Assembly (NCBI GenBank): GCA_963715405.1
Contig: OY970239.1
Coordinates: 1,364,001 to 1,428,000 of the forward strand
Length of the DNA stretch: 64,000 bases
Direction: 5' to 3'
Source: JALZKA01 sp963715405
GTDB lineage: Bacteria; Actinomycetota; Thermoleophilia; Solirubrobacterales; 70-9
Shown: positions 8,651 to 19,224 of the stretch, one piece after another
Numbering within the stretch: the stretch's first letter is position 1
Layout of the letters: every line of letters begins with the position of its first letter
Notes under the pieces: generated by a model
What the model saw: only the letters and a program-made list of their open reading frames with translations
What the model was told of the DNA's origin: nothing
Database searches by the model: none
Translations under genes and position numbers: made by a program

Positions 8651-9583
8651 CTACGTCGCGCTCCTGGTCGCGTCGCGGATCGCCTCGGCGGTCACGCTCG
8701 CCGCAAGCGCCTGGATCTGCATCACCTCGAACCGCCCGGCCGGCTCGCCCGCGCCGCTCGCCAAACAGAACACCACGTCGCCGTCCACGTCCGTGAACAC
8801 CGGCTCGACGGCGCGCGCGACCCCGGCGCTCGCCGCGCGCGCAACCCGAGCGCACCCTGCCTTGTCGAGCGAGGCGCTCGTCATCACGCAAATGAGCGTC
8901 GTGTTCCGAGCCTCGAGCTCCTCGGCGGTCGGCGCCCGATCGAGCGCAGCGATGAACTCGACCGTCCGCAATCCACCGTCGCCACGTGCTCCGGCCAGTA
9001 CCGAGCCGTCCGCAGCAAGCACGTCGCCGAACGGATTCGCAACCGCAAGCGCCGCCACGGTCGCGCCGAAGCCCCCTCGCGCCGCCGCATACCCCACGCC
9101 CGACGGCGTCGCGGCGCCACGGCCGAGCACCTTGCCCGCCGCCGTGCCAGTTCCAGCGCCGACCCGCCCGCGCTCCGGCACGCCCTCGCGCGCCGCCTCG
9201 CACGCCGCATAGCCCGACTCCGGCGTCGGGCGAGCCCTCGCATCTCCCTCGGCCAGGTCATACACGATCGCCGCCGGCACGATCGGCACCACCGCCGCGG
9301 GGGTCGGGTAGCCGATCCCTCGCTCCTCCAGCCAGCGCATCGCACCATCGGCCGCGGCCAACCCATAGGCACTGCCGCCCGCAAACACCACGGCGCTCAC
9401 CCGGTCGGTCCCGGCAAGCGGGCTCACCACGTCCGTCTCCCGCGTGCCCGGTCCGCCGCCGCGCACGTCCACGCCACCGCGCGTCCCCTCGGGCGCGATC
9501 ACGACCGTGCAGCCCGTCCGCCCGACGCCATCCGTCCAATGGCCGATCCGAAATCCGGCCGGAGGCGCGAGCAACTCGGTCAT
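8651..9583 (-). CDS. P1 family (S58, DmpA-like) peptidase
   Basis: This 310-residue member of the DmpA/P1 family comprises N-terminal-nucleophile aminopeptidases or amidases that self-cleave into two chains. Family landmarks are RIGHWTDGVGRTGCTVVIAP near the start, FAGGSAYGLAAADGAMRWLEE near residue 90 and VVPIVPAAIVYDLA near 120, followed by the region around GGFGATVAALAVANPFGDVL where the chain is normally cut. The ATG at 9583 overlaps the mutM stop (ATGA), so it is coupled to mutM; a longer start at 9703 would run back into mutM. Substrate specificity is unknown. Confidence 0.85.
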   Translation of the reverse strand: MTELLAPPAGFRIGHWTDGVGRTGCTVVIAPEGTRGGVDVRGGGPGTRETDVVSPLAGTDRVSAVVFAGGSAYGLAAADGAMRWLEERGIGYPTPAAVVPIVPAAIVYDLAEGDARARPTPESGYAACEAAREGVPERGRVGAGTGTAAGKVLGRGAATPSGVGYAAARGGFGATVAALAVANPFGDVLAADGSVLAGARGDGGLRTVEFIAALDRAPTAEELEARNTTLICVMTSASLDKAGCARVARAASAGVARAVEPVFTDVDGDVVFCLASGAGEPAGRFEVMQIQALAASVTAEAIRDATRSAT

Positions 9584-10509
9584 CGCTTCGGCGTCTTCGC
9601 CCGCTTGCGCCGCCTCCGCAGCCGCGTCTGACAGTCCGGGCAGAAATACGTCGAGCGCCCGCCGACCACGATCCGTTTGATGATGCCGCCGCAGCGCGGA
9701 CACTCCTCACCCTCGCGCGTGTGCACGAGAAACTCGTCCTGCATCGAGCCCTTCTCGCCGCGCGAGTCGCGGTAGTCGTCGATCGAAGAGCCCCCGTGTG
9801 CGAGCCCAGCCTCGAGCGCGCCCACGATTCCTTCGACCAGCGCCTCATGATGCTCGGCGCGCATCGAGCCCGCGGGCGAGAGCGGGTGAAGCGAAGCGCG
9901 GTGAAGCGCCTCGTCGGCGTAGATGTTCCCGATCCCAGCGACGCCCGATTGATCCAGCAAGAACGACTTGAGCGGAGCCGTCCGCCCCGCTGCCATCACC
10001 GCAAGGCTCTCTGCCGTCAGCTCACCGGTGAGCGGCTCGATTCCGAGCCGAGCCGCCAGGTAGGCGCCCAGCTCGGTGCCGTCGAGCACAACGCCATGCC
10101 CGAAGCGCCGCGCATCCGTGAACCACAGCTCTGACCCATCGTCGAGCGCGAATGCCGCCCGGAGATACTTCGCCTCCGTCGAGGCCTCGTAGAGGCGGGG
10201 AGCGCCAAAGCGGGCGTCCATCAGATCGAGCGCCTCGTCACCGTCCGCGTCGGCCGGACGAAGCAACAGGTTGCCTGTCATCCGCAGGTGCATCACCAGG
10301 TTTCGCGCGCCCTCCAGACCGAGGATCAGATACTTGCCTCGCCTCCCGACCGACTCGATCGCGCGACCGGTCACTGCCTCCTCGACAACCGCCGGCCGCT
10401 CCGGTCGGGTCCAGCGCTCGTCCAGCACGCGCGCCGCCTCGATCCTCCGCCCAACCACAGCCGGCTCGAGCTGACGGCGGATCGTCTCGACCTCGGGTAG
10501 CTCAGGCAC
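9580..10509 (-). CDS. mutM: Formamidopyrimidine-DNA glycosylase (Fpg/MutM)
   Basis: MutM removes 8-oxoguanine and formamidopyrimidines from DNA. The start is decided by chemistry: the catalytic residue is the N-terminal proline exposed after Met removal, so the GTG at 10509 directly before PELPEVETIRRQLEP is correct. The upstream GTG at 10518 would add three residues and block activity. Pro2 and Glu3 are present, the conserved DARRFGHG loop is near residue 120, and the helix-two-turn-helix reads GVAGIGNIYADEAL. The C-terminal zinc finger is CPRCGG ... CPDCQ. An unusually basic tail (RRRRKRAKTPKR) ends the 309-residue protein. Confidence 0.96.
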   Translation of the reverse strand: MPELPEVETIRRQLEPAVVGRRIEAARVLDERWTRPERPAVVEEAVTGRAIESVGRRGKYLILGLEGARNLVMHLRMTGNLLLRPADADGDEALDLMDARFGAPRLYEASTEAKYLRAAFALDDGSELWFTDARRFGHGVVLDGTELGAYLAARLGIEPLTGELTAESLAVMAAGRTAPLKSFLLDQSGVAGIGNIYADEALHRASLHPLSPAGSMRAEHHEALVEGIVGALEAGLAHGGSSIDDYRDSRGEKGSMQDEFLVHTREGEECPRCGGIIKRIVVGGRSTYFCPDCQTRLRRRRKRAKTPKR

Positions 10510-10532
10510 ACAAAACACGCTACCCGGCCCTG

Positions 10533-10575
10533 CTGGTCGACGTTACCGGCGCAGGGGCCGCTCAACGTCGACCAG
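10533..10575. repeat. 43-bp palindromic repeat, copy 2 (inverted relative to copy 1)
   Basis: This copy has the same 12-bp arms as copy 1 at 8594-8636 and the same total length. Its reverse complement matches copy 1 apart from one base and the six-base core (CCTGCG versus AGGAGA). It lies in the 74-base gap between xerD and mutM. Together the two copies bracket the mutM-P1 peptidase pair. Confidence 0.8.
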
Positions 10576-10583
10576 ATGCGGGG

Positions 10584-11552
10584 TCAGGTCGCCCGCGGAT
10601 GTGCCTTGAAGTAGACCTCGCGAATCCGCTCGGTCGAGAGGTGCGTGTAGAGCTGCGTTGTCGCCACGTCAGCGTGGCCGAGCATCTCCTGCACGGAGCG
10701 CAGGTCGCAGCCGCCTGAGAGCAAATGCGTCGCGAACGTGTGGCGGAGGGTGTGCGGGCTCATCCTTCCCTCCAGGCCCGCCGCCTTCGCATGCCGCTGG
10801 ATGATCTTGTAGAGCCCCTGACGCGTCAGCGCGCCGCCGCGGAAGTTGACGAAGAGGTGCCGCTCGGGATCGCCGTTCACTAGCGCCGGGCGAGACGTGC
10901 GCAGATACCGCGTCACAGCCGCCGTCGCCGCGCTCCCGAGCGGTACGACCCGGTCCTTGGAACCCTTCCCGTGCGGCCTAACGAACCCGCGCTTGAGGTC
11001 GATGTCCACGAGCTCGAGCCCCACCGCCTCCGACGCTCGCAGACCGCACCCGTACATCAGCTCGAGCAGAGCCCTGTCGCGCAACTCGATGGGGGCGGCG
11101 CCCTTGGCGCTGTCGAGGAGCTTCTTCACCTCGCCGTGGCTCAGGACGTTCGGAAGCTTGCGGCTCTTCTGCGGGGGATCGAGGGTCGCGGTCGGATCCG
11201 CGTCGATGAGCTCCTCGCGGCGCAGGTGCCGGTAGAACGAGCGAAGGCAAGCCGTCTTTCTGCTGATCGTCGCGGGTGAGCAGGGCGGCCTGCCGGGGTC
11301 GTCGCCGTTCGCCGGCCGCCCTAGCGCGAGGGCTGCCAGAAACTCCGAGACGTCAGCGCGCTCGACCTCGGTCGCGCTCCGGCCGCGGTCGGCGAGAAAG
11401 AGCCCAAGCTGGAGCAGGTCGGTCCGGTAAGCGTCGAGCGTGTTGCGCGAAAGCCCGCGCTCGAACTCGAGGTAGGCAAGGAAGTCGAGCACGAGTGCCT
11501 CGAAGCGAGCCTCGACCTTGCGTGCCTCTTTGGGCTTGACGGCAACGGCCAT
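10584..11552 (-). CDS. xerD: Tyrosine recombinase XerD
   Basis: XerD with XerC resolves chromosome dimers at dif. The 322-residue protein has the N-terminal core-binding domain (DFLAYLEFERGLSRNTLDAY) and a complete catalytic set: Arg in GCGLRASEA, Lys in GKGSKDRVVP, His-x-x-Arg in SPHTLRHTFATHLL, His in MLGHADV and the nucleophile Tyr in TTQLYTHLS. XerD rather than an integrase is supported by the length, absence of phage genes and the actinobacterial order pyrG-NUDIX-xerD seen here. An insert NGDDPGRPPCSP lies between the two domains. Confidence 0.93.
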   Translation of the reverse strand: MAVAVKPKEARKVEARFEALVLDFLAYLEFERGLSRNTLDAYRTDLLQLGLFLADRGRSATEVERADVSEFLAALALGRPANGDDPGRPPCSPATISRKTACLRSFYRHLRREELIDADPTATLDPPQKSRKLPNVLSHGEVKKLLDSAKGAAPIELRDRALLELMYGCGLRASEAVGLELVDIDLKRGFVRPHGKGSKDRVVPLGSAATAAVTRYLRTSRPALVNGDPERHLFVNFRGGALTRQGLYKIIQRHAKAAGLEGRMSPHTLRHTFATHLLSGGCDLRSVQEMLGHADVATTQLYTHLSTERIREVYFKAHPRAT

Positions 11553-11631
11553 GGCCGGACGCTTCTTTGCGTCGGCGCTCGCCCCTGCCGTTGCACCCGT
11601 TCCTGCGTGGCTGAGTGTGAGTATTTCGTGA

Positions 11632-11644
11632 GGTGCCTGGCACC
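11632..11644. repeat. Short palindrome GGTGCCTGGCACC
   Basis: This 13-bp perfect dyad lies in the 102-base gap between the NUDIX gene and xerD. The same dyad occurs twice at 58375-58406. Its left flank TTTCGTGAGG also precedes a different palindrome at 59911. Confidence 0.55.
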
Positions 11645-11654
11645 GGGCGCAGCG

Positions 11655-12173
11655 CTATAGCTTGGCGCGGAGCATCAGCAGCCCGATCAACGACTTCGAG
11701 TCGTGGCATGCATCGATCGCGTCGTCGAGCTCGTCCAGCGGCCAGCGAACGATTTCGATCCGCTCGCTCGGGTCCGGCTCGTGGTCTTCGACCTCGGAGA
11801 GGCCCGTAGCCTCGAAGATCGTCACCTCCTCCTCGGCAAAGCCCGGGCTCGTGAAGAACCGCTTCCACTCGGTCCACGTCTCCGCCTTCAGCCCCACCTC
11901 TTCTGAGAGCTCTCGCTTCGCGCAGTCAAGACGCGATTCGCCTTCTTCGTCGAGCTTGCCCGCCGGAAGCTCGAGCAGCTCGGGATCGTCCACGGCCTCG
12001 CGAGGCTGGCGGACAAGCCAGACGATCCCGTCACCGTGCGCCACCATCGCGACCGCCCCGGGATGCGCCACGATCTCGCGCTCCGCTTCCTCACCGTCCG
12101 CGTAACGAAAGGTGTCGGTGCGGACGTCGACGATCTCGCCCTCGTAAACCGTCTCGCTCTTGACCTTCTCCAT
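11655..12173 (-). CDS. NUDIX hydrolase, ADP-ribose pyrophosphatase type
   Basis: This 172-residue hydrolase cleaves nucleoside diphosphates linked to another group, most likely ADP-ribose. The Nudix box is complete (GKLDEEGESRLDCAKRELSEEVG, landmarks GKLDEEGES and RELSEEVG near residues 75-97). It is preceded by the family strand VWLVRQPREAVDDPELLELPA and followed by FFTSPGFAEEEVTIFEA, as in ADP-ribose pyrophosphatases. It lies between xerD and pyrG, the equivalent position of Rv1700 in M. tuberculosis, which supports orthology. Confidence 0.9.
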   Translation of the reverse strand: MEKVKSETVYEGEIVDVRTDTFRYADGEEAEREIVAHPGAVAMVAHGDGIVWLVRQPREAVDDPELLELPAGKLDEEGESRLDCAKRELSEEVGLKAETWTEWKRFFTSPGFAEEEVTIFEATGLSEVEDHEPDPSERIEIVRWPLDELDDAIDACHDSKSLIGLLMLRAKL

Positions 12174-12182
12174 CGCTTTCTC

Positions 12183-13298
12183 CTATCCGGATGCGGCCGA
12201 GGCAACCCTGCGCGCGAGCTCCTCGCAGAGCGCCACGTTCTCGACCAGACGCGCCGCGGCAACGCTTTCCGAATGCGTGTGGTTCGCCTCGGTGCCGTTG
12301 GCGAGCAGAAGCGCCTCGTAGCCCTGGAGGATCAGTGCGTTGGCGTCCGAGCCACCGCCGGTCGCAAGCTCACGCGGCTCATGGCCACAGGCTTGGAGCG
12401 CCTCGCGCGCGATCTTGAGCGAGGCTGAGCTCGGCGAGATCCTGTACCGGCGAAAGACCTCCCACATGTCGACATCGACGTCGCAGCCGCCCTCGGTCGC
12501 CGCCCATGTGCAGGCGTCGACGATGTTGCTCGTCGCGCGGGCCACCTTCTCATCGTCGAGGCTCCGCGCCTCGCAAACCAGCCGGCACCGCCCAGCCACG
12601 ACATTCGACGCCGTTCCGCCGTCGATCACGCCGACGTTCGCAGTGGTCTCCTCGTCCAGGCGGCCCAGCTCCATGCGCCCAACGGCGGCAGCGGCCGCCT
12701 CGATCGCGCTTTGGCCGTCCTCCGGGCGAATGCCGGAGTGAGCCTCCACCCCCTCGAAGTCCGCAATCACCCGGTTGTACGTGGGCGCGGCGGTGATGAT
12801 CTCGCCGATCGGCGTGGCGTGGTCGAAGACGTAGCCGAACGGCGCGCGAAGCTGAGAAACGTCCAGCTCCCGGGCACCCCTGAGCCCCTCCTCCTCAGCC
12901 ACAGTGAAGACCAGCTCGATCCCGGCCGGCGGCTGCTCGGCGACGCTCCGCGCTGCGACCTCCAACAAGACGGCAACCGCCGCCTTGTTGTCGGCGCCGA
13001 GAATCGTCTCACCCGCACTGCGAAAGACGCCATCCGCAAACAGCACTTCAACCGGCTCGGAATGCGGCACGGTGTCCATATGGACAAAGAAGGACACCCA
13101 GGCGTCGCTTCGGCCAGGGACCCGGCAGATCAGGTTGCCTGCGCCGGCCTCCGCCCGAGCGGCCGACTCGTCCTCCTCAGCCTCGAGGCCCAGCCCCCGG
13201 AGCTGAGCCACGATCCAGTCGGCCACTTCTCGCTCGTGCCCCGTCTCGGACGGAATCTCGCACAGGCGCGTGAAGGTCTCAAACAGGCGCTCGCTCAC
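12183..13298 (-). CDS. M20-family metallopeptidase (peptidase T-like)
   Basis: This 371-residue zinc aminopeptidase or carboxypeptidase is of the PepT-like M20 group. Metal ligands and catalytic residues are visible: VHMDTVPHS (His and Asp), GADNKAAVA (bridging Asp), VAEEEGLRGAREL (catalytic Glu and ligand), FDHATPIG, and the C-terminal His in GTEANHTHSE. Lid-domain sequence (GVEAHSGIRPEDGQSAIEA) is intact. The gene sits between pyrG and the NUDIX gene, where M. tuberculosis has nothing, so it is an addition to the conserved block. Spacing to the NUDIX gene is nine bases. Confidence 0.88.
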   Translation of the reverse strand: MSERLFETFTRLCEIPSETGHEREVADWIVAQLRGLGLEAEEDESAARAEAGAGNLICRVPGRSDAWVSFFVHMDTVPHSEPVEVLFADGVFRSAGETILGADNKAAVAVLLEVAARSVAEQPPAGIELVFTVAEEEGLRGARELDVSQLRAPFGYVFDHATPIGEIITAAPTYNRVIADFEGVEAHSGIRPEDGQSAIEAAAAAVGRMELGRLDEETTANVGVIDGGTASNVVAGRCRLVCEARSLDDEKVARATSNIVDACTWAATEGGCDVDVDMWEVFRRYRISPSSASLKIAREALQACGHEPRELATGGGSDANALILQGYEALLLANGTEANHTHSESVAAARLVENVALCEELARRVASAASG

Positions 13299-13327
13299 TG
13301 GGCCGGAGGCTAGATGAGGCGCGACGC

Positions 13328-15022
<1,695 letters not shown>

Positions 15023-15092
15023 TCTGGACGGCGAGTCTAGACGGCGGGGTGGCGGAAGCAGCGTGGCAAAAACACGGAGCTAGCGGAAAGGT

Positions 15093-16778
15093 CTACGCCG
15101 CGAGAAGCTCGCGTGCGTGATGCGTCGCCGCCTCGTCGCCCGCTTCCGAGCCCAGCATGCGAACGATCTCCCCGACCAGATCATCGCCGGCGACCGCTTC
15201 GACCGAGGCCGAGGTGACCCCGCCGGACACGTTCTTCTCGATCCTGAAGTGAGTCGATGCGAGCGACGCGACCTGAGGCAGGTGGGTGATGCAGAGCACC
15301 TGAGCGCCTGCGGCGAGCTCGCGCAGCCGCTCGCCCACCGCCCGCGCGGTGGCGCCGCCCACCCCCGCATCGATCTCGTCGAAGACCCGAGTCGCATCGC
15401 CTCCGCCGCCTGAGAGGCCGGAGAGCGCAAGCATCACGCGCGAGAGCTCGCCGCCGGAGGCCGCGTCGCGAAGCGGCGAGAGCGGCATCCCGGGGTTGGT
15501 GGCGATCTTGAGCTCAACGGACTCGGCACCGTTCGCGCCGAAGCCACCGCCGTCCGACACGGGCGCAAACGAGACCTCGAGCCGTGCGCCGTCCATTGCG
15601 AGACCTGCGAGCGCGTTGGCCACGGCCTTCTCAAGCTTCGGCGCCGCGTTCTTTCGCGACCCCGTCAGCTTCGCGGCAAGCACCGCGCGCTCGGCGCGAG
15701 CCTCGTCCGTCCGCTGGGCGAGCTCGCCGGCGAGCTCCTCCGCCCCCTCGAGCCGCTCGATCTCGGCGCGGCAGCGCTCCGCGTGGGCCAGGACCGCCTC
15801 GATCGACCCACCGTGCTTTCGCTCGATCCGCTCGATCAGCGCCAAGCGCTCCTCGACCACCTCGAGGCGCCCGGGCTCAGCTTCCATGCTCTCCACGTAG
15901 CCTCGAAGCTCGCTGGCGATGTCGCCGAGCTCGAGCGCCACGGTGGCCACGCGCTCGCCAAGCGAATCCAGCACGGGATCCACGCCCGCGGCGCCGCCGG
16001 TTGCACCCTCGGCGGCCGCCAACGCACCTGCTGCGCCGACGCCGTCCTCATCAGCCCCGGCGATCGCCGCGAGCGCCGCCGCCGCGGCCTCGCGAAGGCC
16101 TTCGGCATGCCGGAGGCGCTCGCGCTCGGCTTGGAGCTCCGCGAGCTCTCCCGCGTCGGGAGCGGCCGCCTCGATCTCACCGAGCTCGAAGCGCATGAGG
16201 TCCAGGTCGCGCTCGCGCGTGCCCTCTCGATCCGCCAGGGCGGCGAGCTCGCGCTCGACTGCCCTGACAGCGCGGTGGGCTGCGCGGTAGCCCTCGCGAA
16301 GCTCGAGATGATCCGAACCCGCAAATCCGTCGAGGATGTCGAGCTGCGCCGACCCGAGCGTGAGCTTTCGGTGCTCGTGTTGGCCGAAGAAGGCAAGCAG
16401 GCGGGTGCCGAGAAGCCTGAGGTCCGCCGCAGTGGCAGAGCGGCCTTGCACGTAGGCGCTCGTGCGACCCGAGGAGCCAACCCTGCGTGCGATCACGAGC
16501 TCCTCGGCATCGATGGGGAGCCGCTCGGCGAGCTCCGCGAGCTCGGGATCGGCAAGGAGGTCCGCCGGGAGCTCAAAGACACCCTCGACATAGGCCTCCG
16601 GCGCCCCGGGCCGGACTACCTGCGGGCGCGCCTTGCCTCCCATGAGGAGATCGAGCGAGTGGGCGAGCACCGTCTTGCCCGCGCCGGTCTCCCCCGTGAT
16701 CGCGTTGAGGCCAGGGCCGAGCCGCAGCTCGGCGCGCTCGATCACGAGCAGGTTCTCGATTCGAAGCTCAAGGAGCAT
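15093..16778 (-). CDS. recN: DNA repair protein RecN
   Basis: RecN is an SMC-like ATPase acting at double-strand breaks. The ATG at 16778 (MLLELRIENLLVIERAEL) is the canonical start, giving 561 residues; the longer frame to 17069 is read-back over the neighbouring plus-strand gene. Walker A is ITGETGAGKTVLAHSLDLL, with FFGQHEHRKLTLGSAQLDILD next. A long Ala/Glu-rich coiled-coil middle follows, then the signature SGGELSRVMLAL and the Walker B region VFDEIDAGVGGATARAVGERL. I see no LexA box directly upstream, unlike the usual SOS control of recN. Confidence 0.95.
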   Translation of the reverse strand: MLLELRIENLLVIERAELRLGPGLNAITGETGAGKTVLAHSLDLLMGGKARPQVVRPGAPEAYVEGVFELPADLLADPELAELAERLPIDAEELVIARRVGSSGRTSAYVQGRSATAADLRLLGTRLLAFFGQHEHRKLTLGSAQLDILDGFAGSDHLELREGYRAAHRAVRAVERELAALADREGTRERDLDLMRFELGEIEAAAPDAGELAELQAERERLRHAEGLREAAAAALAAIAGADEDGVGAAGALAAAEGATGGAAGVDPVLDSLGERVATVALELGDIASELRGYVESMEAEPGRLEVVEERLALIERIERKHGGSIEAVLAHAERCRAEIERLEGAEELAGELAQRTDEARAERAVLAAKLTGSRKNAAPKLEKAVANALAGLAMDGARLEVSFAPVSDGGGFGANGAESVELKIATNPGMPLSPLRDAASGGELSRVMLALSGLSGGGGDATRVFDEIDAGVGGATARAVGERLRELAAGAQVLCITHLPQVASLASTHFRIEKNVSGGVTSASVEAVAGDDLVGEIVRMLGSEAGDEAATHHARELLAA

Positions 16779-16842
16779 CGCTACAGAGATAGCGACCGGC
16801 GCCGACGGATTCGCCCCATCCTGTCTGGGTACGTTCCGAGCG

Positions 16843-18345
16843 ATGCCGGCCCTCCCCGGATCCCCAACCTCGCTTTGGCTCGATGGCAAGGCCCCCGACC
16901 CGCACCCCGCGTTCGAGGGCGGCGAGCGTGCCGAAGTCGCCGTCGTCGGTGGCGGGATCGTAGGCGCTTCGACGGCCCTCGCCCTGGCAAAGGAAGGCGC
17001 ATCGGTCGTCCTCGTCGAGGCACGCCGGATCGCCGAGGGCGTGACCGGGCATTCCACCGCCAAGGTCACCGCCCTACACGAGACTCAATACACCCACATC
17101 TCTCAAAGCGTCGGGCGCGAAGCCGCGCAGGCGTACGCTGAGCTCAACGTCGAAGGGGTCGCGGCCGTAGCCGCGCTCGCCTACGAGCACACGATGGAGT
17201 GCTCGCTCGAGACCGCCCCGAACTACATCTTCGCCGAGGAGTCGAGCGGCGCCGCAAAGGTCGAGGCAGAGGCTAGGGCCGCGCAGAATGCCGGGCTGGA
17301 CGTCGAGATCACCGAGGAGACGGACCTGCCGTTCGACGTAAGGGTCGCCGCGCGCCTGGGTGGTCAGATCGCGTTCGACTCGGCAGCGTTCACCCGCGCG
17401 CTGGTTGCTGAGGCCGAGACGGCCGGCGCGCGGATCCACGAAGACAGTCGGGTCCGCTCCGTCAAGCACGGGTCTCCCTGCGTCCTTCGCTTCGAGTCCG
17501 GCCACGAACTGGAGACCGAACGCGTGGTGCTCGCAACCCACATGCCGCTGCTCGACCGCGGCCTGTTTTTTGCCCGGGTTCGCCCGCAGGCCTCTTATGC
17601 GGTGTCTGCCCGCGCGAGCGACGCGCCGATCGGCATGTATTTGAGCCTCGACAGCTCGACCCGCTCAATTCGCTCAGCGCCGAGCCCCGACGGGGGGCGC
17701 TTCGTAGTCGTGGGCGGCGAGGGTCACAAGGTCGGCCAGGGCGAGGGCGCGGACGCCTATCCAGCGCTTTCTGACTGGCTCTCCGAGCGATTCGACGCTG
17801 AGCCGGTCCAGTATCGCTGGTCTGCTCACGACCTCATGAGTCCCGACGAGCTTCCCTTCATCGGCCAGGTCGCGCCCCTTCAGCCACGGATCCAGGTCGC
17901 CACCGGCTTTTCGAAGTGGGGCCTTGCCGCCGGGGTCGCTGCGGGGGGCATCCTCGCAAGCGAGCTGACTGGAAATCCGGACCCAAAGCGCGAGACGTTC
18001 GATCCGAACCGGTTGAACCTGCGCGCCCAGGCACCGGATCTCCTCAAGGAGAACACGGACGTGGGGATGCGGTTCTTTAAGGGACGGCTTCGCCGCCAGC
18101 GCTCCACCGACCTGGAGCCAGGAGAGGGCCGGGTCGTAGCCGAGGGCAGACGCCAGGTCGCCGAGTGTCGCGACGAGGAAGGCACGCTCCACCGCGTGTC
18201 GGCCCGCTGCACCCACCTCGGCTGCATCGTCCGCTGGAATGACGGCGATTCGACCTGGGATTGCCCCTGCCACGGCTCGCGGTTCGGCCCCGACGGCGCG
18301 GTCCGCAACGGGCCTGCGACCTCGCCGCTCGAGCCGGAGAAGTAG
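16843..18345 (+). CDS. FAD-dependent oxidoreductase fused to a Rieske 2Fe-2S domain
   Basis: This 500-residue protein has two parts. Residues about 25-400 are a DAO-type FAD oxidoreductase: dinucleotide-binding VAVVGGGIVGASTALALAKEGASVV, ARRIAEGVTGHSTAKVTA, and a C-terminal FAD contact GFSKWGLAAGVAAGGILASEL. The last 100 residues are a Rieske domain with CTHLGC and CPCHGS cluster ligands. The architecture matches B. subtilis YhfW-type proteins; substrate is unknown. I chose the ATG at 16843; the longer start at 16633 lies inside recN. It is the only plus-strand gene in this stretch and splits nadK from recN. Its stop abuts the nadK stop. Confidence 0.88.
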   Translation: MPALPGSPTSLWLDGKAPDPHPAFEGGERAEVAVVGGGIVGASTALALAKEGASVVLVEARRIAEGVTGHSTAKVTALHETQYTHISQSVGREAAQAYAELNVEGVAAVAALAYEHTMECSLETAPNYIFAEESSGAAKVEAEARAAQNAGLDVEITEETDLPFDVRVAARLGGQIAFDSAAFTRALVAEAETAGARIHEDSRVRSVKHGSPCVLRFESGHELETERVVLATHMPLLDRGLFFARVRPQASYAVSARASDAPIGMYLSLDSSTRSIRSAPSPDGGRFVVVGGEGHKVGQGEGADAYPALSDWLSERFDAEPVQYRWSAHDLMSPDELPFIGQVAPLQPRIQVATGFSKWGLAAGVAAGGILASELTGNPDPKRETFDPNRLNLRAQAPDLLKENTDVGMRFFKGRLRRQRSTDLEPGEGRVVAEGRRQVAECRDEEGTLHRVSARCTHLGCIVRWNDGDSTWDCPCHGSRFGPDGAVRNGPATSPLEPEK

Positions 18346-19224
18346 CTATCCCTGGCTGGGGCGGGCGAGCTGGCCGAACTTCTCGCCGATGCGACGGTAG
18401 AAGTTTCCTCCCTGGAGCTGCGCGAGGCGACTGACGTCGTCGCGAAAGAGAATCTCCACCTCGTCGCCTGAGGCGAGCTCAGCGACGTGCTCGCCGTCGA
18501 TCACCAGGTCCACCGCCTCGCGGCCGGCAGCATTGCGAAGCGTCAGGACATCGTCCGGCGCGGCGACGAGGGGACGAGCGGCGAGTGTGTGCGGAGCGAT
18601 GAACGAGACGACGAATCCCTCCACGCCCCAGGCGAGGATCGGCCCGTTGTTCGCGAGGTTGTAGCCCGTCGACCCCGCGGGGGTCGCCGCGACAAGCCCG
18701 TCGCAGCGCACATGGCCAACGTCCTGATCGCCGAGTCTGAATGTGAGCTCTGCAACCCGTCCATGCGGGCGGCGGTGAAAGGAGACGTCGTTGAGGGCAA
18801 GGCGCCCGTCTCCGGCGTCGAGTCCGGGGAGCGACATCACCTCGAAGTCGCCCGTGAACGCGCGCTCGAGGCCCTCCGCGAGCCCCTCGGGGTCGACAGC
18901 CGCCAGGAAGCCGACCGTGCCGTAGTTGATCCCGAATACGGGCACCTCCGTGTCGGCGAAGAGACGAAGCGCTTTCAGGATCGTGCCGTCGCCACCCAGG
19001 ACGAGGCACGCGTCTGGCGTGCCGTCGATCGACCCCAGCGGGACGAGGCCCTCCGAGTCTCGGCCGTGCTTCGAGCGCTCGGACTCACTCGCGACCAGCT
19101 CGCAGCCGTGGCGGGAGGCGATCTCCACGGCCTTTCGCACCGCCTCGGCCGTCTGCTCGGGTTGGGTGTGCGAGAGGAGCGCCACGGTCCTGATCTCGGT
19201 GGGGGCAGAGAGGCGAACGCTCAT
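18346..19224 (-). CDS. nadK: NAD kinase
   Basis: NAD kinase phosphorylates NAD to NADP using ATP or polyphosphate. The 292-residue protein has the GGDGT motif at residues 77-81 (LVLGGDGTILKALR), followed by VPVFGINYGTVGFLA, and the conserved TPAGSTGYNLANNGPIL segment that binds NAD, then APHTLAARPLV. The ATG overlaps the tlyA stop (ATGA). The order tlyA-nadK-recN is the actinobacterial norm, except that recN is displaced by the inserted flavoprotein gene. Confidence 0.96.
   Translation of the reverse strand: MSVRLSAPTEIRTVALLSHTQPEQTAEAVRKAVEIASRHGCELVASESERSKHGRDSEGLVPLGSIDGTPDACLVLGGDGTILKALRLFADTEVPVFGINYGTVGFLAAVDPEGLAEGLERAFTGDFEVMSLPGLDAGDGRLALNDVSFHRRPHGRVAELTFRLGDQDVGHVRCDGLVAATPAGSTGYNLANNGPILAWGVEGFVVSFIAPHTLAARPLVAAPDDVLTLRNAAGREAVDLVIDGEHVAELASGDEVEILFRDDVSRLAQLQGGNFYRRIGEKFGQLARPSQG

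Noticed and set aside
10584..11552. XerD considered as a phage or integrative-element integrase
   Set aside because: The pyrG-NUDIX-xerD order and the complete XerD-type catalytic set indicate the housekeeping recombinase.
15783..17141. 452-codon plus-strand frame antisense to recN
   Set aside because: Shadow of recN, with no family motif and overlap of the real flavoprotein gene.
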